Shown here: piece by piece, positions 19,373-28,398 of the stretch
Numbering within the stretch: position 1 is the stretch's first letter
Layout: each line of letters opens with the position of its first letter
Assembly: GCF_017254835.1 (NCBI RefSeq)
Contig: NZ_JAFKCW010000001.1
Span: 1,601,063-1,665,062 of the forward strand
DNA from: Algoriphagus aestuariicola
GTDB taxonomy: Bacteria; Bacteroidota; Bacteroidia; Cytophagales; Cyclobacteriaceae
Direction: 5' to 3'
DNA length: 64,000 nt
Translations under genes and position numbers: made by a program
The notes under the pieces: generated by a model
The model's input: only the letters and a program-made list of their open reading frames with translations
Told to the model about the DNA's origin: nothing
The model's database searches: none

Positions 19373-21037
19373 ATGAAAACTAACATGAAAATCCGAAATA
19401 GAATCGCAGGAGCTTGCCTCTTGCTTGGCGGACTGGTAGGGTGTTCGGAAGAATTTCTGGATAGACCCCCATTGGACGCCATCGTAGATGCCAATTTCTA
19501 CAAGACCGACGACCAGATCCTGGCTGCTTCCGCACCGCTGTACAATATCGTCTGGTTTGCCTATAACGACAAAGCCAGCCATGGGATCGGCGACGCCAGG
19601 GGTGGGATTTTGACCTCCGGCTCTTACCAACTGGAAAACGTCCGCTTCAACACCACCGGGGAAACTCCGGAAAACGGCGCCGCTTGGCGTGCTTTCTACA
19701 ACGTCGTCGCCCAGTCTAACTCCCTGATCAACAATATCAATCAGTTTGTGGGTGAGGATGTGACCGAGCGGATAAAGAACCACGGCTTGGCCGAAGGGCG
19801 CTTCATGCGCGGTCTCGCCTATTCCTATTTGGTACAAAACTGGGGCCCGGTGCCGATCATTACCAACAACACCGCGCTGCTTCAGGATACGACTATTGCG
19901 AGGAATACCGAAGAGTCCGTTTGGCAATTTATCATCAAGGACTTCCGATATGCAGCCGAAAATCTCCCCGAGTCTGCCGTAATGCCCGGTCGCTTGACCA
20001 AATGGAGCGCCGAGGGCATGCTGGCCAAAATGTACGTGACCAAGGCAGGGGTGAGCGGTACTCGTAACCAATCGGATCTAGACTCTGCGGCTTATTTTGC
20101 CAAGAGTGTGATCGACAACAGCGGCGCGGAACTGGTAGCGGAGTATGAAGATCTTTTCAAAACCCAAAACAACGGCAACGAGGAAACCCTAGCTGCATTG
20201 CAATGGGTGTACAACGCCGGTCAGGCAGGACAGTGGGGAGCGCAAAACTCAGTACAGGCATTCCTGGCTTTTGGCTCAGAGATCACCGGATTCGGGGACG
20301 GATGGGGTGGAGATATCGGAGCTTCCAAGTGGATGTTGGACATGTATGACGATTTGGTCTTTGACAAAAGGAGAAAAGCAACCTTCATGTTCCCAGGCGA
20401 CCATTATCCTTATATCACCCAGGTGCCTCCGGGAGGTTCAGCTCAGCAACTCCGCGTGCCAGCCAGAAGTCTCGACGGTGCCAGACCGTACAACAGCCGC
20501 GCTTGGGTGAAAAAGTACGTCGTGGGCAGACCCGAAGATAACGACGGGAAAGTGGTGCAGCAGGGCACCGAGATCAATACTTACATTCTACGTCTGGCTG
20601 ACGTGTACTTGACCTATGCCGAGGCTGTGTTGGATAAAAATCCAGCCGAAGCCCTCAAATATGTGAATCTGGTGAGAGCACGCGCAGGGGTCAACGAACT
20701 CACTGCGGTGACTTGGGAAGATATATTTGAGGAGCGGATCAAGGAGTTTGCAATGGAGGGTCAGGCTTGGTACGAGTTTACCAAACTCGAGTACTATGAT
20801 CCAGCCAAAGCCTATAGCATGCTGGAAGAGCAGGACCGGGGTACCTTCCGGATTTATGCAGACCAAATCCCCGATCCTACGATCTGGGAGATCGAGATCC
20901 CAGCGGATGATACATCGCCGAGATTCTTCCCGGTGAGCGAGGCGAATTTCAAGATTCCGATTCCATCCTCCGAGTTGGCCCGCGCCCCAAACCTGCGCAA
21001 GCCTGCTGTACCGTATGACTTTACTGCTGGCAATTGA
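19373..21037 (+). CDS. SusD/RagB-like glycan-binding lipoprotein
   Basis: This 554-aa surface lipoprotein has its lipobox cysteine at residue 23 ('LLGGLVGCSEEFLDRPP'). It is followed by the SusD-typical start 'EFLDRPPLDAIVDANFY' and TPR-like helices; 'AEGRFMRGLAYSYLVQNWGPVPIIT' is the usual RagB/SusD hallmark (split for reading). The C-terminal half has 'LRLADVYLTYAEAVLDKNP' and 'YVNLVRARAGVNEL', both strongly conserved in the family. It caps the SusC barrel and captures oligosaccharide. The start is the ATG at 19373; a second ATG at 19385 would also leave a complete signal sequence. Confidence 0.95.
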   Translation: MKTNMKIRNRIAGACLLLGGLVGCSEEFLDRPPLDAIVDANFYKTDDQILAASAPLYNIVWFAYNDKASHGIGDARGGILTSGSYQLENVRFNTTGETPENGAAWRAFYNVVAQSNSLINNINQFVGEDVTERIKNHGLAEGRFMRGLAYSYLVQNWGPVPIITNNTALLQDTTIARNTEESVWQFIIKDFRYAAENLPESAVMPGRLTKWSAEGMLAKMYVTKAGVSGTRNQSDLDSAAYFAKSVIDNSGAELVAEYEDLFKTQNNGNEETLAALQWVYNAGQAGQWGAQNSVQAFLAFGSEITGFGDGWGGDIGASKWMLDMYDDLVFDKRRKATFMFPGDHYPYITQVPPGGSAQQLRVPARSLDGARPYNSRAWVKKYVVGRPEDNDGKVVQQGTEINTYILRLADVYLTYAEAVLDKNPAEALKYVNLVRARAGVNELTAVTWEDIFEERIKEFAMEGQAWYEFTKLEYYDPAKAYSMLEEQDRGTFRIYADQIPDPTIWEIEIPADDTSPRFFPVSEANFKIPIPSSELARAPNLRKPAVPYDFTAGN

Positions 21038-21066
21038 TTTCTAGGTTCAATCCAATCGACATTCAC

Positions 21067-22344
21067 ATGAAAATCATAAAACAAATCTATCAATCGAGTC
21101 CTTCTGTCTTGGTGGCGGCTGCGCTCGTAGGAACCGTTTTCTTGGGTTCCTGTCAGGAGGAAGATGAGATTTCCGTGGGGCCTCCTGCCATCGAGCGGGT
21201 GAGGACCACCGATCCCAGTACCACGGACAGCTCTTTCACTTCGGCTACGTTGGGAAGTACACTGGCAATCATGGGAAACAACTTCCTCGGAACCCAGGAA
21301 GTGTATCTCAATGACTACCCGCTGGGGGTCAATACTGCCTATGTAACCAACAACAGTGTGATCGTCACCATCGGCGACAGTGTGCCTACCGTGGCTACCG
21401 ATCCGAATGTGCCAAACAAACTCCGACTAGTCACCAAAAGCGGAGAGTCTGTGATTGACTTCCAGACTTTGCCTCCGGCACCTCTTGTGCAGCAGGTGAA
21501 AAACCAGTATGTGAAGTCCGGGGACAAATTGACACTCTTTGGCCGCTACTTCTACTTTGTCGACACCGTCTATTTTCCTGGAGAAGATGTATTTGTGACT
21601 TCCGGATTCGAAACTAACTCGTCTGGCACGGAACTGTCCGTGACTGTTCCCGAAGGCATCGATTTCACCAATTCGCAGACCATTTCGGTAGTCACCCGAA
21701 GTGGCGGGTCTGCTACCAACAGAAACACCCAAATCTACAACGGGAAGGGAATGGTGGCCGACTTCGATACCGATGGCGCGCTAAAATACCCTTGGGACTG
21801 GGGCTGGGGGATCTCCGGCGACATGATCCAATCGAGTCAGCCCGGAATCGTGAGCCTCGAAGGTGATTTTGCGGGAATGAACCAAGCTTTTCCAGCTAGC
21901 TATGGCTGGAACAACGACAAGGTAATCAACTTGGCCAACTGGGGCGGAGAGCAGATTTTCCCCACTATCCCTGCGGAAGAATTTGACCCTGCGGCTCCCG
22001 CGGCCAGCTTTGATATCCGCTTCGACATTGCAGTCAATACGACGGAAAACATCAGCGGCTTGGTGGCTCAGGTTTGGTATCCGGATAGCAAAGGCAACGA
22101 ACTAAGCTACGACATCCCTTTGTCAGACTTTATCAAAACCACGGATGGTAGCTGGTACACACTCTCCACAGCGATGAACCGGCTCACCAACGGCTCGACT
22201 CGACTGAACACCTACGGGGATTTTCTGAAAGGTGATGGAGGAGGAGTGAAGCAACTTCGCATACTGATCATCAATACTGCGACCAGCGACATCAAAGCTG
22301 TGATCGGAGTGGACAATATCCGCATCGTGAGAGCGGTAAATTAA
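21067..22344 (+). CDS. IPT/TIG-domain surface glycan-binding lipoprotein (SusE/F position)
   Basis: This protein of about 425 aa is encoded directly after susD. The ATG at 21067 gives a clean lipoprotein signal ending 'VFLGSC' with acidic +2/+3 residues, as in surface-exposed Bacteroidota lipoproteins; an in-frame TTG at 21034 overlaps the susD stop and is less likely. Two Ig-like IPT/TIG repeats follow ('TLGSTLAIMGNNFLGTQEVYLND' region and 'SGDKLTLFGRYFYFVDTVYF' region). A C-terminal jelly-roll-like half ends 'AVIGVDNIRIVRAV'. The position and fold match surface glycan-binding proteins that hold polysaccharide for the SusCD pair. The exact ligand cannot be read from the sequence. Confidence 0.82.
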   Translation: MKIIKQIYQSSPSVLVAAALVGTVFLGSCQEEDEISVGPPAIERVRTTDPSTTDSSFTSATLGSTLAIMGNNFLGTQEVYLNDYPLGVNTAYVTNNSVIVTIGDSVPTVATDPNVPNKLRLVTKSGESVIDFQTLPPAPLVQQVKNQYVKSGDKLTLFGRYFYFVDTVYFPGEDVFVTSGFETNSSGTELSVTVPEGIDFTNSQTISVVTRSGGSATNRNTQIYNGKGMVADFDTDGALKYPWDWGWGISGDMIQSSQPGIVSLEGDFAGMNQAFPASYGWNNDKVINLANWGGEQIFPTIPAEEFDPAAPAASFDIRFDIAVNTTENISGLVAQVWYPDSKGNELSYDIPLSDFIKTTDGSWYTLSTAMNRLTNGSTRLNTYGDFLKGDGGGVKQLRILIINTATSDIKAVIGVDNIRIVRAVN

Positions 22345-22507
22345 TTTCATAGACGGTTTGCATATCCAGTCTCCGAGGTGGAAAGTTCTATCTCGGAGAT
22401 TTTTCACTCCTAAATTCGCCTATTCAAATCTCTTACTCTTATCGAGCGATAATCACTCTGGTTACTCGCCATCTTATCCTGATTGTGGTTTGTCCTTAGT
22501 TGCAAAA

Positions 22508-23194
22508 ATGCAGGGGAATTTCTCAGGACATCCACTACATCGATTTCAGTATTTATCGGCTTTAATCCACACCACTTTGTCCAGTTCTACGAAGATTTTT
22601 CTTTTGATTTTCACCTTGATCCATCTCTCTACCGGAGCATTTTCTCAGTCTGAGAAAAGTCGAAAATATTTGGATATTAAGGAAGTACAGCTGAATGATT
22701 CCGTGTTGGTCGAGGCAATTTCCGCTTTGATCGATACGACCTTTGTGTCTGTTGGAGAAGCACCTTTCGATGCTAATATTTCTCCTTTTGAGCAAGGCAA
22801 AGGGTATGTTGAGCTGAAGGTTTGGAATAATCAACCGGGAGATATCCTTACAAAATACCAGGTTACGCCAACTCTTAATACGGTGGAGGCAGATCATTCC
22901 GATTCGGTCTATCCCCAATTTTTCGCCTACATTAAAGATCGCATAATACTGATCTATTGCATGACTTGCCTGAATGAAACCCAGATCGGAAACACATTAA
23001 GCGAAGAATCAAAAGTTGCTTTTCGGGAGCGATTGGAGCCATTTTTGGTTCCCACTGTGAAGATAAAATCCCCCGGAAAAGATGGCCTACTTTTCGACGA
23101 AGATTTCCGGGTTCAATATTATTTTATAAAGCCTGCATTCGAGATTTTGGTGCACAGGTCTGGAGAATACGTGATCAACTTTGAACCTCACTAG
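22508..23194 (+). CDS. Uncharacterised exported protein in the PUL
   Basis: I do not recognise this family. A secretion signal is clear at 'SSSTKIFLLIFTLIHLSTGAFSQ' (split for reading), so the start is either the ATG at 22508 or, more naturally, a TTG at 22577 that puts the signal at the very N-terminus. The frame is open further upstream to 22358 but that part does not look like protein. The mature part is about 180 residues, with 'CMTC' in the middle and mixed alpha/beta character, and no catalytic motif I know. Its stop is directly followed by the start of the ASPIC/UnbV gene (TAGATG), which suggests coupled translation. Confidence 0.65.
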   Translation: MQGNFSGHPLHRFQYLSALIHTTLSSSTKIFLLIFTLIHLSTGAFSQSEKSRKYLDIKEVQLNDSVLVEAISALIDTTFVSVGEAPFDANISPFEQGKGYVELKVWNNQPGDILTKYQVTPTLNTVEADHSDSVYPQFFAYIKDRIILIYCMTCLNETQIGNTLSEESKVAFRERLEPFLVPTVKIKSPGKDGLLFDEDFRVQYYFIKPAFEILVHRSGEYVINFEPH

Positions 23195-26100
23195 ATGGAC
23201 TGGGATCGAGCACATATTTTTTTTCGAAGATATTCGGTGATTTTTGTATGGGTGCTCATTTGCGGTGTTTCGTTTTTTTCTTGTGAAAGCAAAATGCAGG
23301 AACAAAGGATGTCGCTTTTTGAGGCTTTGAGTCCGGATTCCACAGGAATCCATTTTACCAACCAAATCCAAGAGACCGCCCAAGCCAATATCCTGACCTA
23401 CCAGTATTTTTACAATGGCGGTGGCGTCGCAGTCGGGGACTTGAACAATGACGGGCTAGAAGATTTATATTTCACGGCCAATCAAGGCCAAAACAAACTT
23501 TTCCTCAACCAAGGCGAGCTCAAGTTCCGCGACATTACCCTGGCCACCGGTACGGGCGGACGCGATCAAGCCTGGTCCACCGGCGCGGTCATCGTGGACA
23601 TCAACGCCGACGGACTCAAAGACATCTATGTGTGCTACTCCGGCGATCTGCCGGAAGAGATGCGCAGAAACCAACTTTTTGTAAACCAAGGGCTCGATTC
23701 CAAAGGCATTCCCTTTTTTAAGGAAATGGCCAAAGACTTTGGGCTGGACGATCCGGCATTTTCCACCTCGGCCTATTTCTCAGATCTGGATAAAGACGGG
23801 GATCTGGACATGCTTCTGCTCAACCATAATCCGGGTCTTTTCAACAACCTGAACGTAAATGCCTTCAAAACCATGATGGGCACTCCCGACCCCATGAGTT
23901 CCAGTAAGGTGTATCGCAATGATAATGGCAGGTTCCGAGACGTTTCTGCCGAAATCGGTATTGCTACCGGCATGCTCAGTTACGGCCTTGGGGCAAGCAT
24001 TGCTGATTTTAACGAGGACGGCTGGCCGGATATCTACATTGGCAATGACTACTCGGCACCGGATTATTACTATTTGAACCAAGGCAATGGAACCTTTATC
24101 GATGAGGCAGGAAATGCATTCGGCCACACCAGTCTATACTCCATGGGCGTGGACGCGGCGGATTTCAATCGGGATGGACATCTCGATTTGATCTCGCTCG
24201 ATATGCTTCCTGAGGACGCCAAGCGGCAGAAGCTTTTGCATAGTCCGGAAAATTACGAGCACTACGAGCTTTTTGTCGATGCGGGTCTGCATCACCAGCT
24301 CATGCGGAACATGCTCCAAGTGAACAATGGGAACGGGACTTTTTCCGAAATCGGCCAAGCGGCTGGAGTTGCCATGACGGATTGGAGCTGGGCACCGCTC
24401 TTTGCAGACTTTGACAATGACGGCTGGCAAGACCTTTTTGTTTCCAACGGCTTCCTGAAAGACTTTACCAACCTCGACTTTATCAACTATCGCGAGCAAG
24501 TTTTGGCAAACCCAAATGCCGGACAGCAGCAAATCCTCGACCTTATTGCCGCTATGCCCGCCACCAAGCTGGGCAACTATGCCTTCAAAAACAAACAAGG
24601 AGGTACGTTTGATAAGGTCTCGAAGGACTGGGGTCTCGATACACCAGGCAACAGCAATGGGGCAGCCTATGCAGACTTGGACGGAGACGGAGATTTGGAG
24701 CTAGTAGTAAACAACCTCAACGAGCCCTCCCGGATCTTCAAGAATTTTACTAGAGAGCGAGAAGGTGGCCAATTCCTCCAAATCAAGCTGGAAGGAGAAA
24801 AAGGCAATCCGAGCGGAATAGGAGCGAAAGTTTGGGTGTTTTCCCGCGGATCTGTCCAATACCAGGAGCAGTCGGTCTATCGGGGTTTCCAGGGCAATGT
24901 GTCTGAGATCCTACATTTTGGTTTGGAAAACCAAAATGTTGATTCCGTTCTCGTTCAGTGGCCAAATGGCCGGGTACAAAGGCTCGTTTCCCCTCAAGCT
25001 GATCAGCGTTTGGTTTTGAAAATCAAGGAGGCAAGTGATGAGACTTTGGGAAAAGCTTCTCTAGCCACGCAGTTTCAACTTGTCCAACAGCTGGACTTTG
25101 ATCAGGCCAAGGAGGAGTTTAACGATTTCAAGCGCCAAAGTCAGCTGCTCTATTCGCTGAGCCAGCCTGGGCCTATTCTGGCCAAAGGTGACCTGAACGG
25201 AGATGGGGTGGCGGATTTGGTGTCGACGTCCTTGACCTCAAAACTTACCTTGATCGACGGATCGACTCAAAATGCCAGATCAATTGCGACAGAATTGGCG
25301 GTAGGCTACGTTTCAGGCCTACTTCCATTCGATGTGGATGGCGATGGAGATCTGGACTTGTATCTGGCAAGAGGTGGTTACGGAAATCTCAACCAAGACG
25401 ATCCAGCACTTCAAGACCTGATCTTGCTCAATGACGGAAATGGTAATTTTTCGTCATCTCCTGTTGGAATTTTGTCAGAAAGGCTGACGGCTTCTTCAGT
25501 CGCTTTGGCTTGGGATTTTGATGGAGATGGTCAAGATGAAATTTTCGTTGGCGGAGATTACACGCCCGGTCGCTGGCCGGAGTCTGCGGGTTCTTATGTG
25601 TTAAAAAAATCAGTAAGCCGCTATGAAGTTCATTCAGAGCCGATTTTGGATTCTTTGAAACGGGTCAAAGATGCAGTCGTTTTTGACTTAGACGGAGATG
25701 GAGCGAAAGAATTGATCGTTGCATCAGAGTTTGATCTTTTAAGGGTAATCTCTGCGAAAGGCGGGAAGTTGATTGATAGAAGTGCTGAGTTCTTTCCGCA
25801 GGGGAAAAGCGGACTCTGGAGAAGCCTGTTGCTGGAGGATCTGGATGGCGACGGCAGCCCTGAACTACTGGCCGGAAATTGGGGATTCAATTCCAGATTG
25901 CGAACAGAACCGGAGATGCCGGTTAGGTTGTATTTTGCCGATTTTGACCAAAATGGTTCGGTCGATCCCATGATGACTTTCCCAATCGGTGGTGCAGAAA
26001 TCCCCTTTCTTTCAAGGGATGAGCTGGCAGCCCAGATGTATCGAAAAAAGGCACTTTTCCCCAAACATGAGGCTTTTGCGAATGCCTCGATTGCCAAAAT

Positions 26101-26512
26101 CCTGACACCAGAAGAGCTTTCACGCGCGGCTATGCTTCAGGTTGGGACTTTGGAAACCCAGCTTTTCAGCTTAACAGAAGGCAGTTTTAAATCCCAGTCC
26201 CTTCCTCCCCAAGCCCAATACGCCCCGGTAAATGTGGCTGTGGCGATAAAAACAGATCAGCCTGTCAAAGATCTTCTTCTGCTGGGCAATCTCGACCAAG
26301 CACGACTTAAGATTGGAAGGCTGGATGCCAATCAAGGACTCTTGTTCAGCTTGGATAAAGACAGCGACACTTGGTTTGCCGTCCCGCAGTCCCGGTCGGG
26401 TTTTCAACTTAAGGGAGAGGTAAATTCGGCGGAAGTGTTGGGAGACAGGCTTTGGCTTGGCTTGAGAGACCAGGGACTTATGGTTTTCAAAATGAACCAA
26501 GGCCTAAAATAA
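23195..26512 (+). CDS. FG-GAP/VCBS repeat lipoprotein with ASPIC/UnbV domain (CRTAC1-like)
   Basis: This 1105-aa lipoprotein has its lipobox cysteine near residue 30 ('GVSFFSCESK'). It is built of repeated calcium-binding FG-GAP blades with the pattern D-x-N-x-D-G-x-x-D: 'VGDLNNDGLEDLYF', 'DINADGLKDIYV', 'DLDKDGDLDMLL', 'DFNRDGHLDLIS', 'DFDGDGQDEIFV'. An ASPIC/UnbV domain sits in the middle ('GIGAKVWVFSRG', 'VQWPNGRVQRL'). Such proteins form beta-propellers and often sit beside SusCD genes, where they are thought to bind carbohydrate at the surface. It has no recognised catalytic residues. The start at 23195 abuts the stop of the upstream gene. Confidence 0.9.
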   Translation: MDWDRAHIFFRRYSVIFVWVLICGVSFFSCESKMQEQRMSLFEALSPDSTGIHFTNQIQETAQANILTYQYFYNGGGVAVGDLNNDGLEDLYFTANQGQNKLFLNQGELKFRDITLATGTGGRDQAWSTGAVIVDINADGLKDIYVCYSGDLPEEMRRNQLFVNQGLDSKGIPFFKEMAKDFGLDDPAFSTSAYFSDLDKDGDLDMLLLNHNPGLFNNLNVNAFKTMMGTPDPMSSSKVYRNDNGRFRDVSAEIGIATGMLSYGLGASIADFNEDGWPDIYIGNDYSAPDYYYLNQGNGTFIDEAGNAFGHTSLYSMGVDAADFNRDGHLDLISLDMLPEDAKRQKLLHSPENYEHYELFVDAGLHHQLMRNMLQVNNGNGTFSEIGQAAGVAMTDWSWAPLFADFDNDGWQDLFVSNGFLKDFTNLDFINYREQVLANPNAGQQQILDLIAAMPATKLGNYAFKNKQGGTFDKVSKDWGLDTPGNSNGAAYADLDGDGDLELVVNNLNEPSRIFKNFTREREGGQFLQIKLEGEKGNPSGIGAKVWVFSRGSVQYQEQSVYRGFQGNVSEILHFGLENQNVDSVLVQWPNGRVQRLVSPQADQRLVLKIKEASDETLGKASLATQFQLVQQLDFDQAKEEFNDFKRQSQLLYSLSQPGPILAKGDLNGDGVADLVSTSLTSKLTLIDGSTQNARSIATELAVGYVSGLLPFDVDGDGDLDLYLARGGYGNLNQDDPALQDLILLNDGNGNFSSSPVGILSERLTASSVALAWDFDGDGQDEIFVGGDYTPGRWPESAGSYVLKKSVSRYEVHSEPILDSLKRVKDAVVFDLDGDGAKELIVASEFDLLRVISAKGGKLIDRSAEFFPQGKSGLWRSLLLEDLDGDGSPELLAGNWGFNSRLRTEPEMPVRLYFADFDQNGSVDPMMTFPIGGAEIPFLSRDELAAQMYRKKALFPKHEAFANASIAKILTPEELSRAAMLQVGTLETQLFSLTEGSFKSQSLPPQAQYAPVNVAVAIKTDQPVKDLLLLGNLDQARLKIGRLDANQGLLFSLDKDSDTWFAVPQSRSGFQLKGEVNSAEVLGDRLWLGLRDQGLMVFKMNQGLK

Positions 26513-26552
26513 TGGTGAAGTTTTATTTGGCTGGAAGACAGCTGTTTGAAAG

Positions 26553-28313
26553 ATGTATTTGAAACTTGCAATTGTATTTGTTTTCGCTGTGGTGGGCACC
26601 TCCTGCACGACCAGCCAAAGCATAGATTCACTGGAGCTCACTGAGGCTATCCGGCTGAATCAGGTGGGATATTTTCCAGAGGCATCCAAATTAGCCCTTC
26701 TCCTTTCTGAACAACCAGTGGACGGGTTTTTCATTTGGGATGTTTCGGAGAAAGCCATAGTCTTTGAAGCGGACGCCAAGGAAATTGAAGTGCGGACGCT
26801 TTCTGGAAAAAAGATATGGAAGCTGGATTTTTCGGCACTTTCCGAGTCGGGCAACTACGAGATTGGAGTTCCCGGATTGGGCAAGTCATACCCATTCCAG
26901 ATTGGTGAAAATGTATTTGGGAGTTTGGCGCAAGCCACACTCAAGGCCTTTTTCTTCCAAAGGGCCTCGACAGACATTACCAAGGAATTTGCGGGTGTTT
27001 GGGGCAGGAGTGCCGGTCATCCCGACACGCTCGTAGAGGTTCATCCCTCAGCCGCCAGTGCACTCCGTCCGACGGGTACCATCGTTTCGGCACCCAAAGG
27101 CTGGTATGACGCTGGGGATTATAACAAATACGTGGTCAACAGTGGGATCACGGTCGGGACGCTTTTGTCCCTATATGAGGCTTACCCTGATTTTTTTGCG
27201 AAGCAAAAGCTAAACATTCCCGAATCCGCCAATGCGCTGCCTGATATCCTGGACGAGATCACTTGGAATCTGGATTGGATGCTGGCGATGCAAGACCCTG
27301 CGGATGGGGGAGTCTACCACAAGCTGACAACTGCACGTTTTGAAGGAATTGGTTTGGAGCCAAAAATGGCCGTAAACCAACGTTTTTTGGTGCAAAAGAG
27401 CACTGCCGCTACTCTGGATTTTGCTGCGGTGATGGCTCAGGCATCCCGAATCTTCGAAGCTGTTGCCCCCGAAAATGCCATAGGCTACCAAAAGGCCGCC
27501 GAGAAGGCCTGGGCTTGGGCGGTAGACCACCCCGAAGTCTACTATCGCCAAAACGAACTGAATGAAGCCTTTGACCCAGATATCAGTACCGGTGCCTACG
27601 GTGACCAAAACCTAAGCGACGAATGGGTTTGGGCGGCCGCGGAGCTATACATCTCCTCGCACAACTTGGACTATTGGGAGACTCTGGAGAAAGCTGAGTT
27701 GGAGTATAGGCTGCCTTCTTGGTCCCAGGTCAATTGGCTGGGCTTTTACTCGCTCATCCGGCACGAAAAACAGCTCCCACAGATCCCGCAGGAATGGATG
27801 TCCATGCTAAAAATCAACTTGGTCACGGCTGCTAAGTCCTATCAAACTGCGGCCCAAACCCATGCCTGGCTTGCACCCATGGGGGCGGAAACAAAGGATT
27901 TTATCTGGGGCAGCAACGCCGTGGCCTCCAATCAGGGCATATTGCTTATCGAGGCATTTAGACTGTATGGAGAGGAAGTCTTTTTGCAGATGGCAAAGGC
28001 CAATTTGGACTATATACTGGGGAGAAATGCAACCGGGTTCAGCTACGTGACTGGCTTTGGAGGCAAGACGCCACAACAGCCACATCATCGCCTGGCAGTA
28101 TCCCGGCCAGAATTGCCCCCATTGCCCGGGTTTGTTGTAGGCGGTCCCAATCCCTCCCAGCAGGATGGCTGCGACTATCCAAGCAAGGTTCCAGATGAAT
28201 CGTACGTGGATTCCTCCTGTAGCTATGCCTCCAACGAGATTGCGATCAACTGGAATGCGGCATTTGCTTATTTGGTCAACGCAATCCAGGCGATTGAGGC
28301 GGACCTCGATTAG
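26553..28313 (+). CDS. Glycoside hydrolase family 9 endoglucanase (lipoprotein)
   Basis: This 586-aa lipoprotein ('VVGTSCTTSQ') hydrolyses beta-1,4-glucans by an inverting mechanism. Residues of about 30-110 form the N-terminal Ig-like CelD_N domain ('IRLNQVGYFPEASKLALLL'). The (alpha/alpha)6 barrel follows, with catalytic base motif DAGDYNKY (Asp186 and Asp189) and the C-terminal general acid Glu562 in 'SYASNEIAINWNAAFAYL'. 'NATGFSYVTGFGGKTPQQPHHR' contains the conserved GH9 histidine/arginine site (split for reading). It probably cuts glucan, glucomannan or xyloglucan at the cell surface so that SusCD can import oligomers. It is the main depolymerase of the locus. Confidence 0.95.
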   Translation: MYLKLAIVFVFAVVGTSCTTSQSIDSLELTEAIRLNQVGYFPEASKLALLLSEQPVDGFFIWDVSEKAIVFEADAKEIEVRTLSGKKIWKLDFSALSESGNYEIGVPGLGKSYPFQIGENVFGSLAQATLKAFFFQRASTDITKEFAGVWGRSAGHPDTLVEVHPSAASALRPTGTIVSAPKGWYDAGDYNKYVVNSGITVGTLLSLYEAYPDFFAKQKLNIPESANALPDILDEITWNLDWMLAMQDPADGGVYHKLTTARFEGIGLEPKMAVNQRFLVQKSTAATLDFAAVMAQASRIFEAVAPENAIGYQKAAEKAWAWAVDHPEVYYRQNELNEAFDPDISTGAYGDQNLSDEWVWAAAELYISSHNLDYWETLEKAELEYRLPSWSQVNWLGFYSLIRHEKQLPQIPQEWMSMLKINLVTAAKSYQTAAQTHAWLAPMGAETKDFIWGSNAVASNQGILLIEAFRLYGEEVFLQMAKANLDYILGRNATGFSYVTGFGGKTPQQPHHRLAVSRPELPPLPGFVVGGPNPSQQDGCDYPSKVPDESYVDSSCSYASNEIAINWNAAFAYLVNAIQAIEADLD

Positions 28314-28337
28314 TGCATTTGCAAAAGTTTTTGACCG

Positions 28338-28366
28338 TTTGGGCTCAGATAAATCATTTATTTTAG
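28338..28366 (+). promoter_or_regulatory. Candidate promoter ahead of the acetylesterase
   Basis: TTTG at 28338-28341 is followed after 17 bp by TATTTTAG (28359-28366), close to the Bacteroidota -33/-7 pair. It lies 33 bp before the proposed TTG start. Consensus match only; read-through from GH9 is equally possible. Confidence 0.3.
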
Positions 28367-28398
28367 GCAAATTCCCAGACAATCGACCAAATATCACC

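Noticed and set aside
22358-22507. N-terminal extension of the unknown PUL protein
   Set aside because: It would bury the signal peptide about 75 residues inside the protein and its composition is not protein-like.
28165-28398. N-terminal extension of the acetylesterase into GH9
   Set aside because: The extension is an out-of-phase reading of the GH9 gene and lacks protein character; the TTG at 28399 gives an ideal lipoprotein signal.
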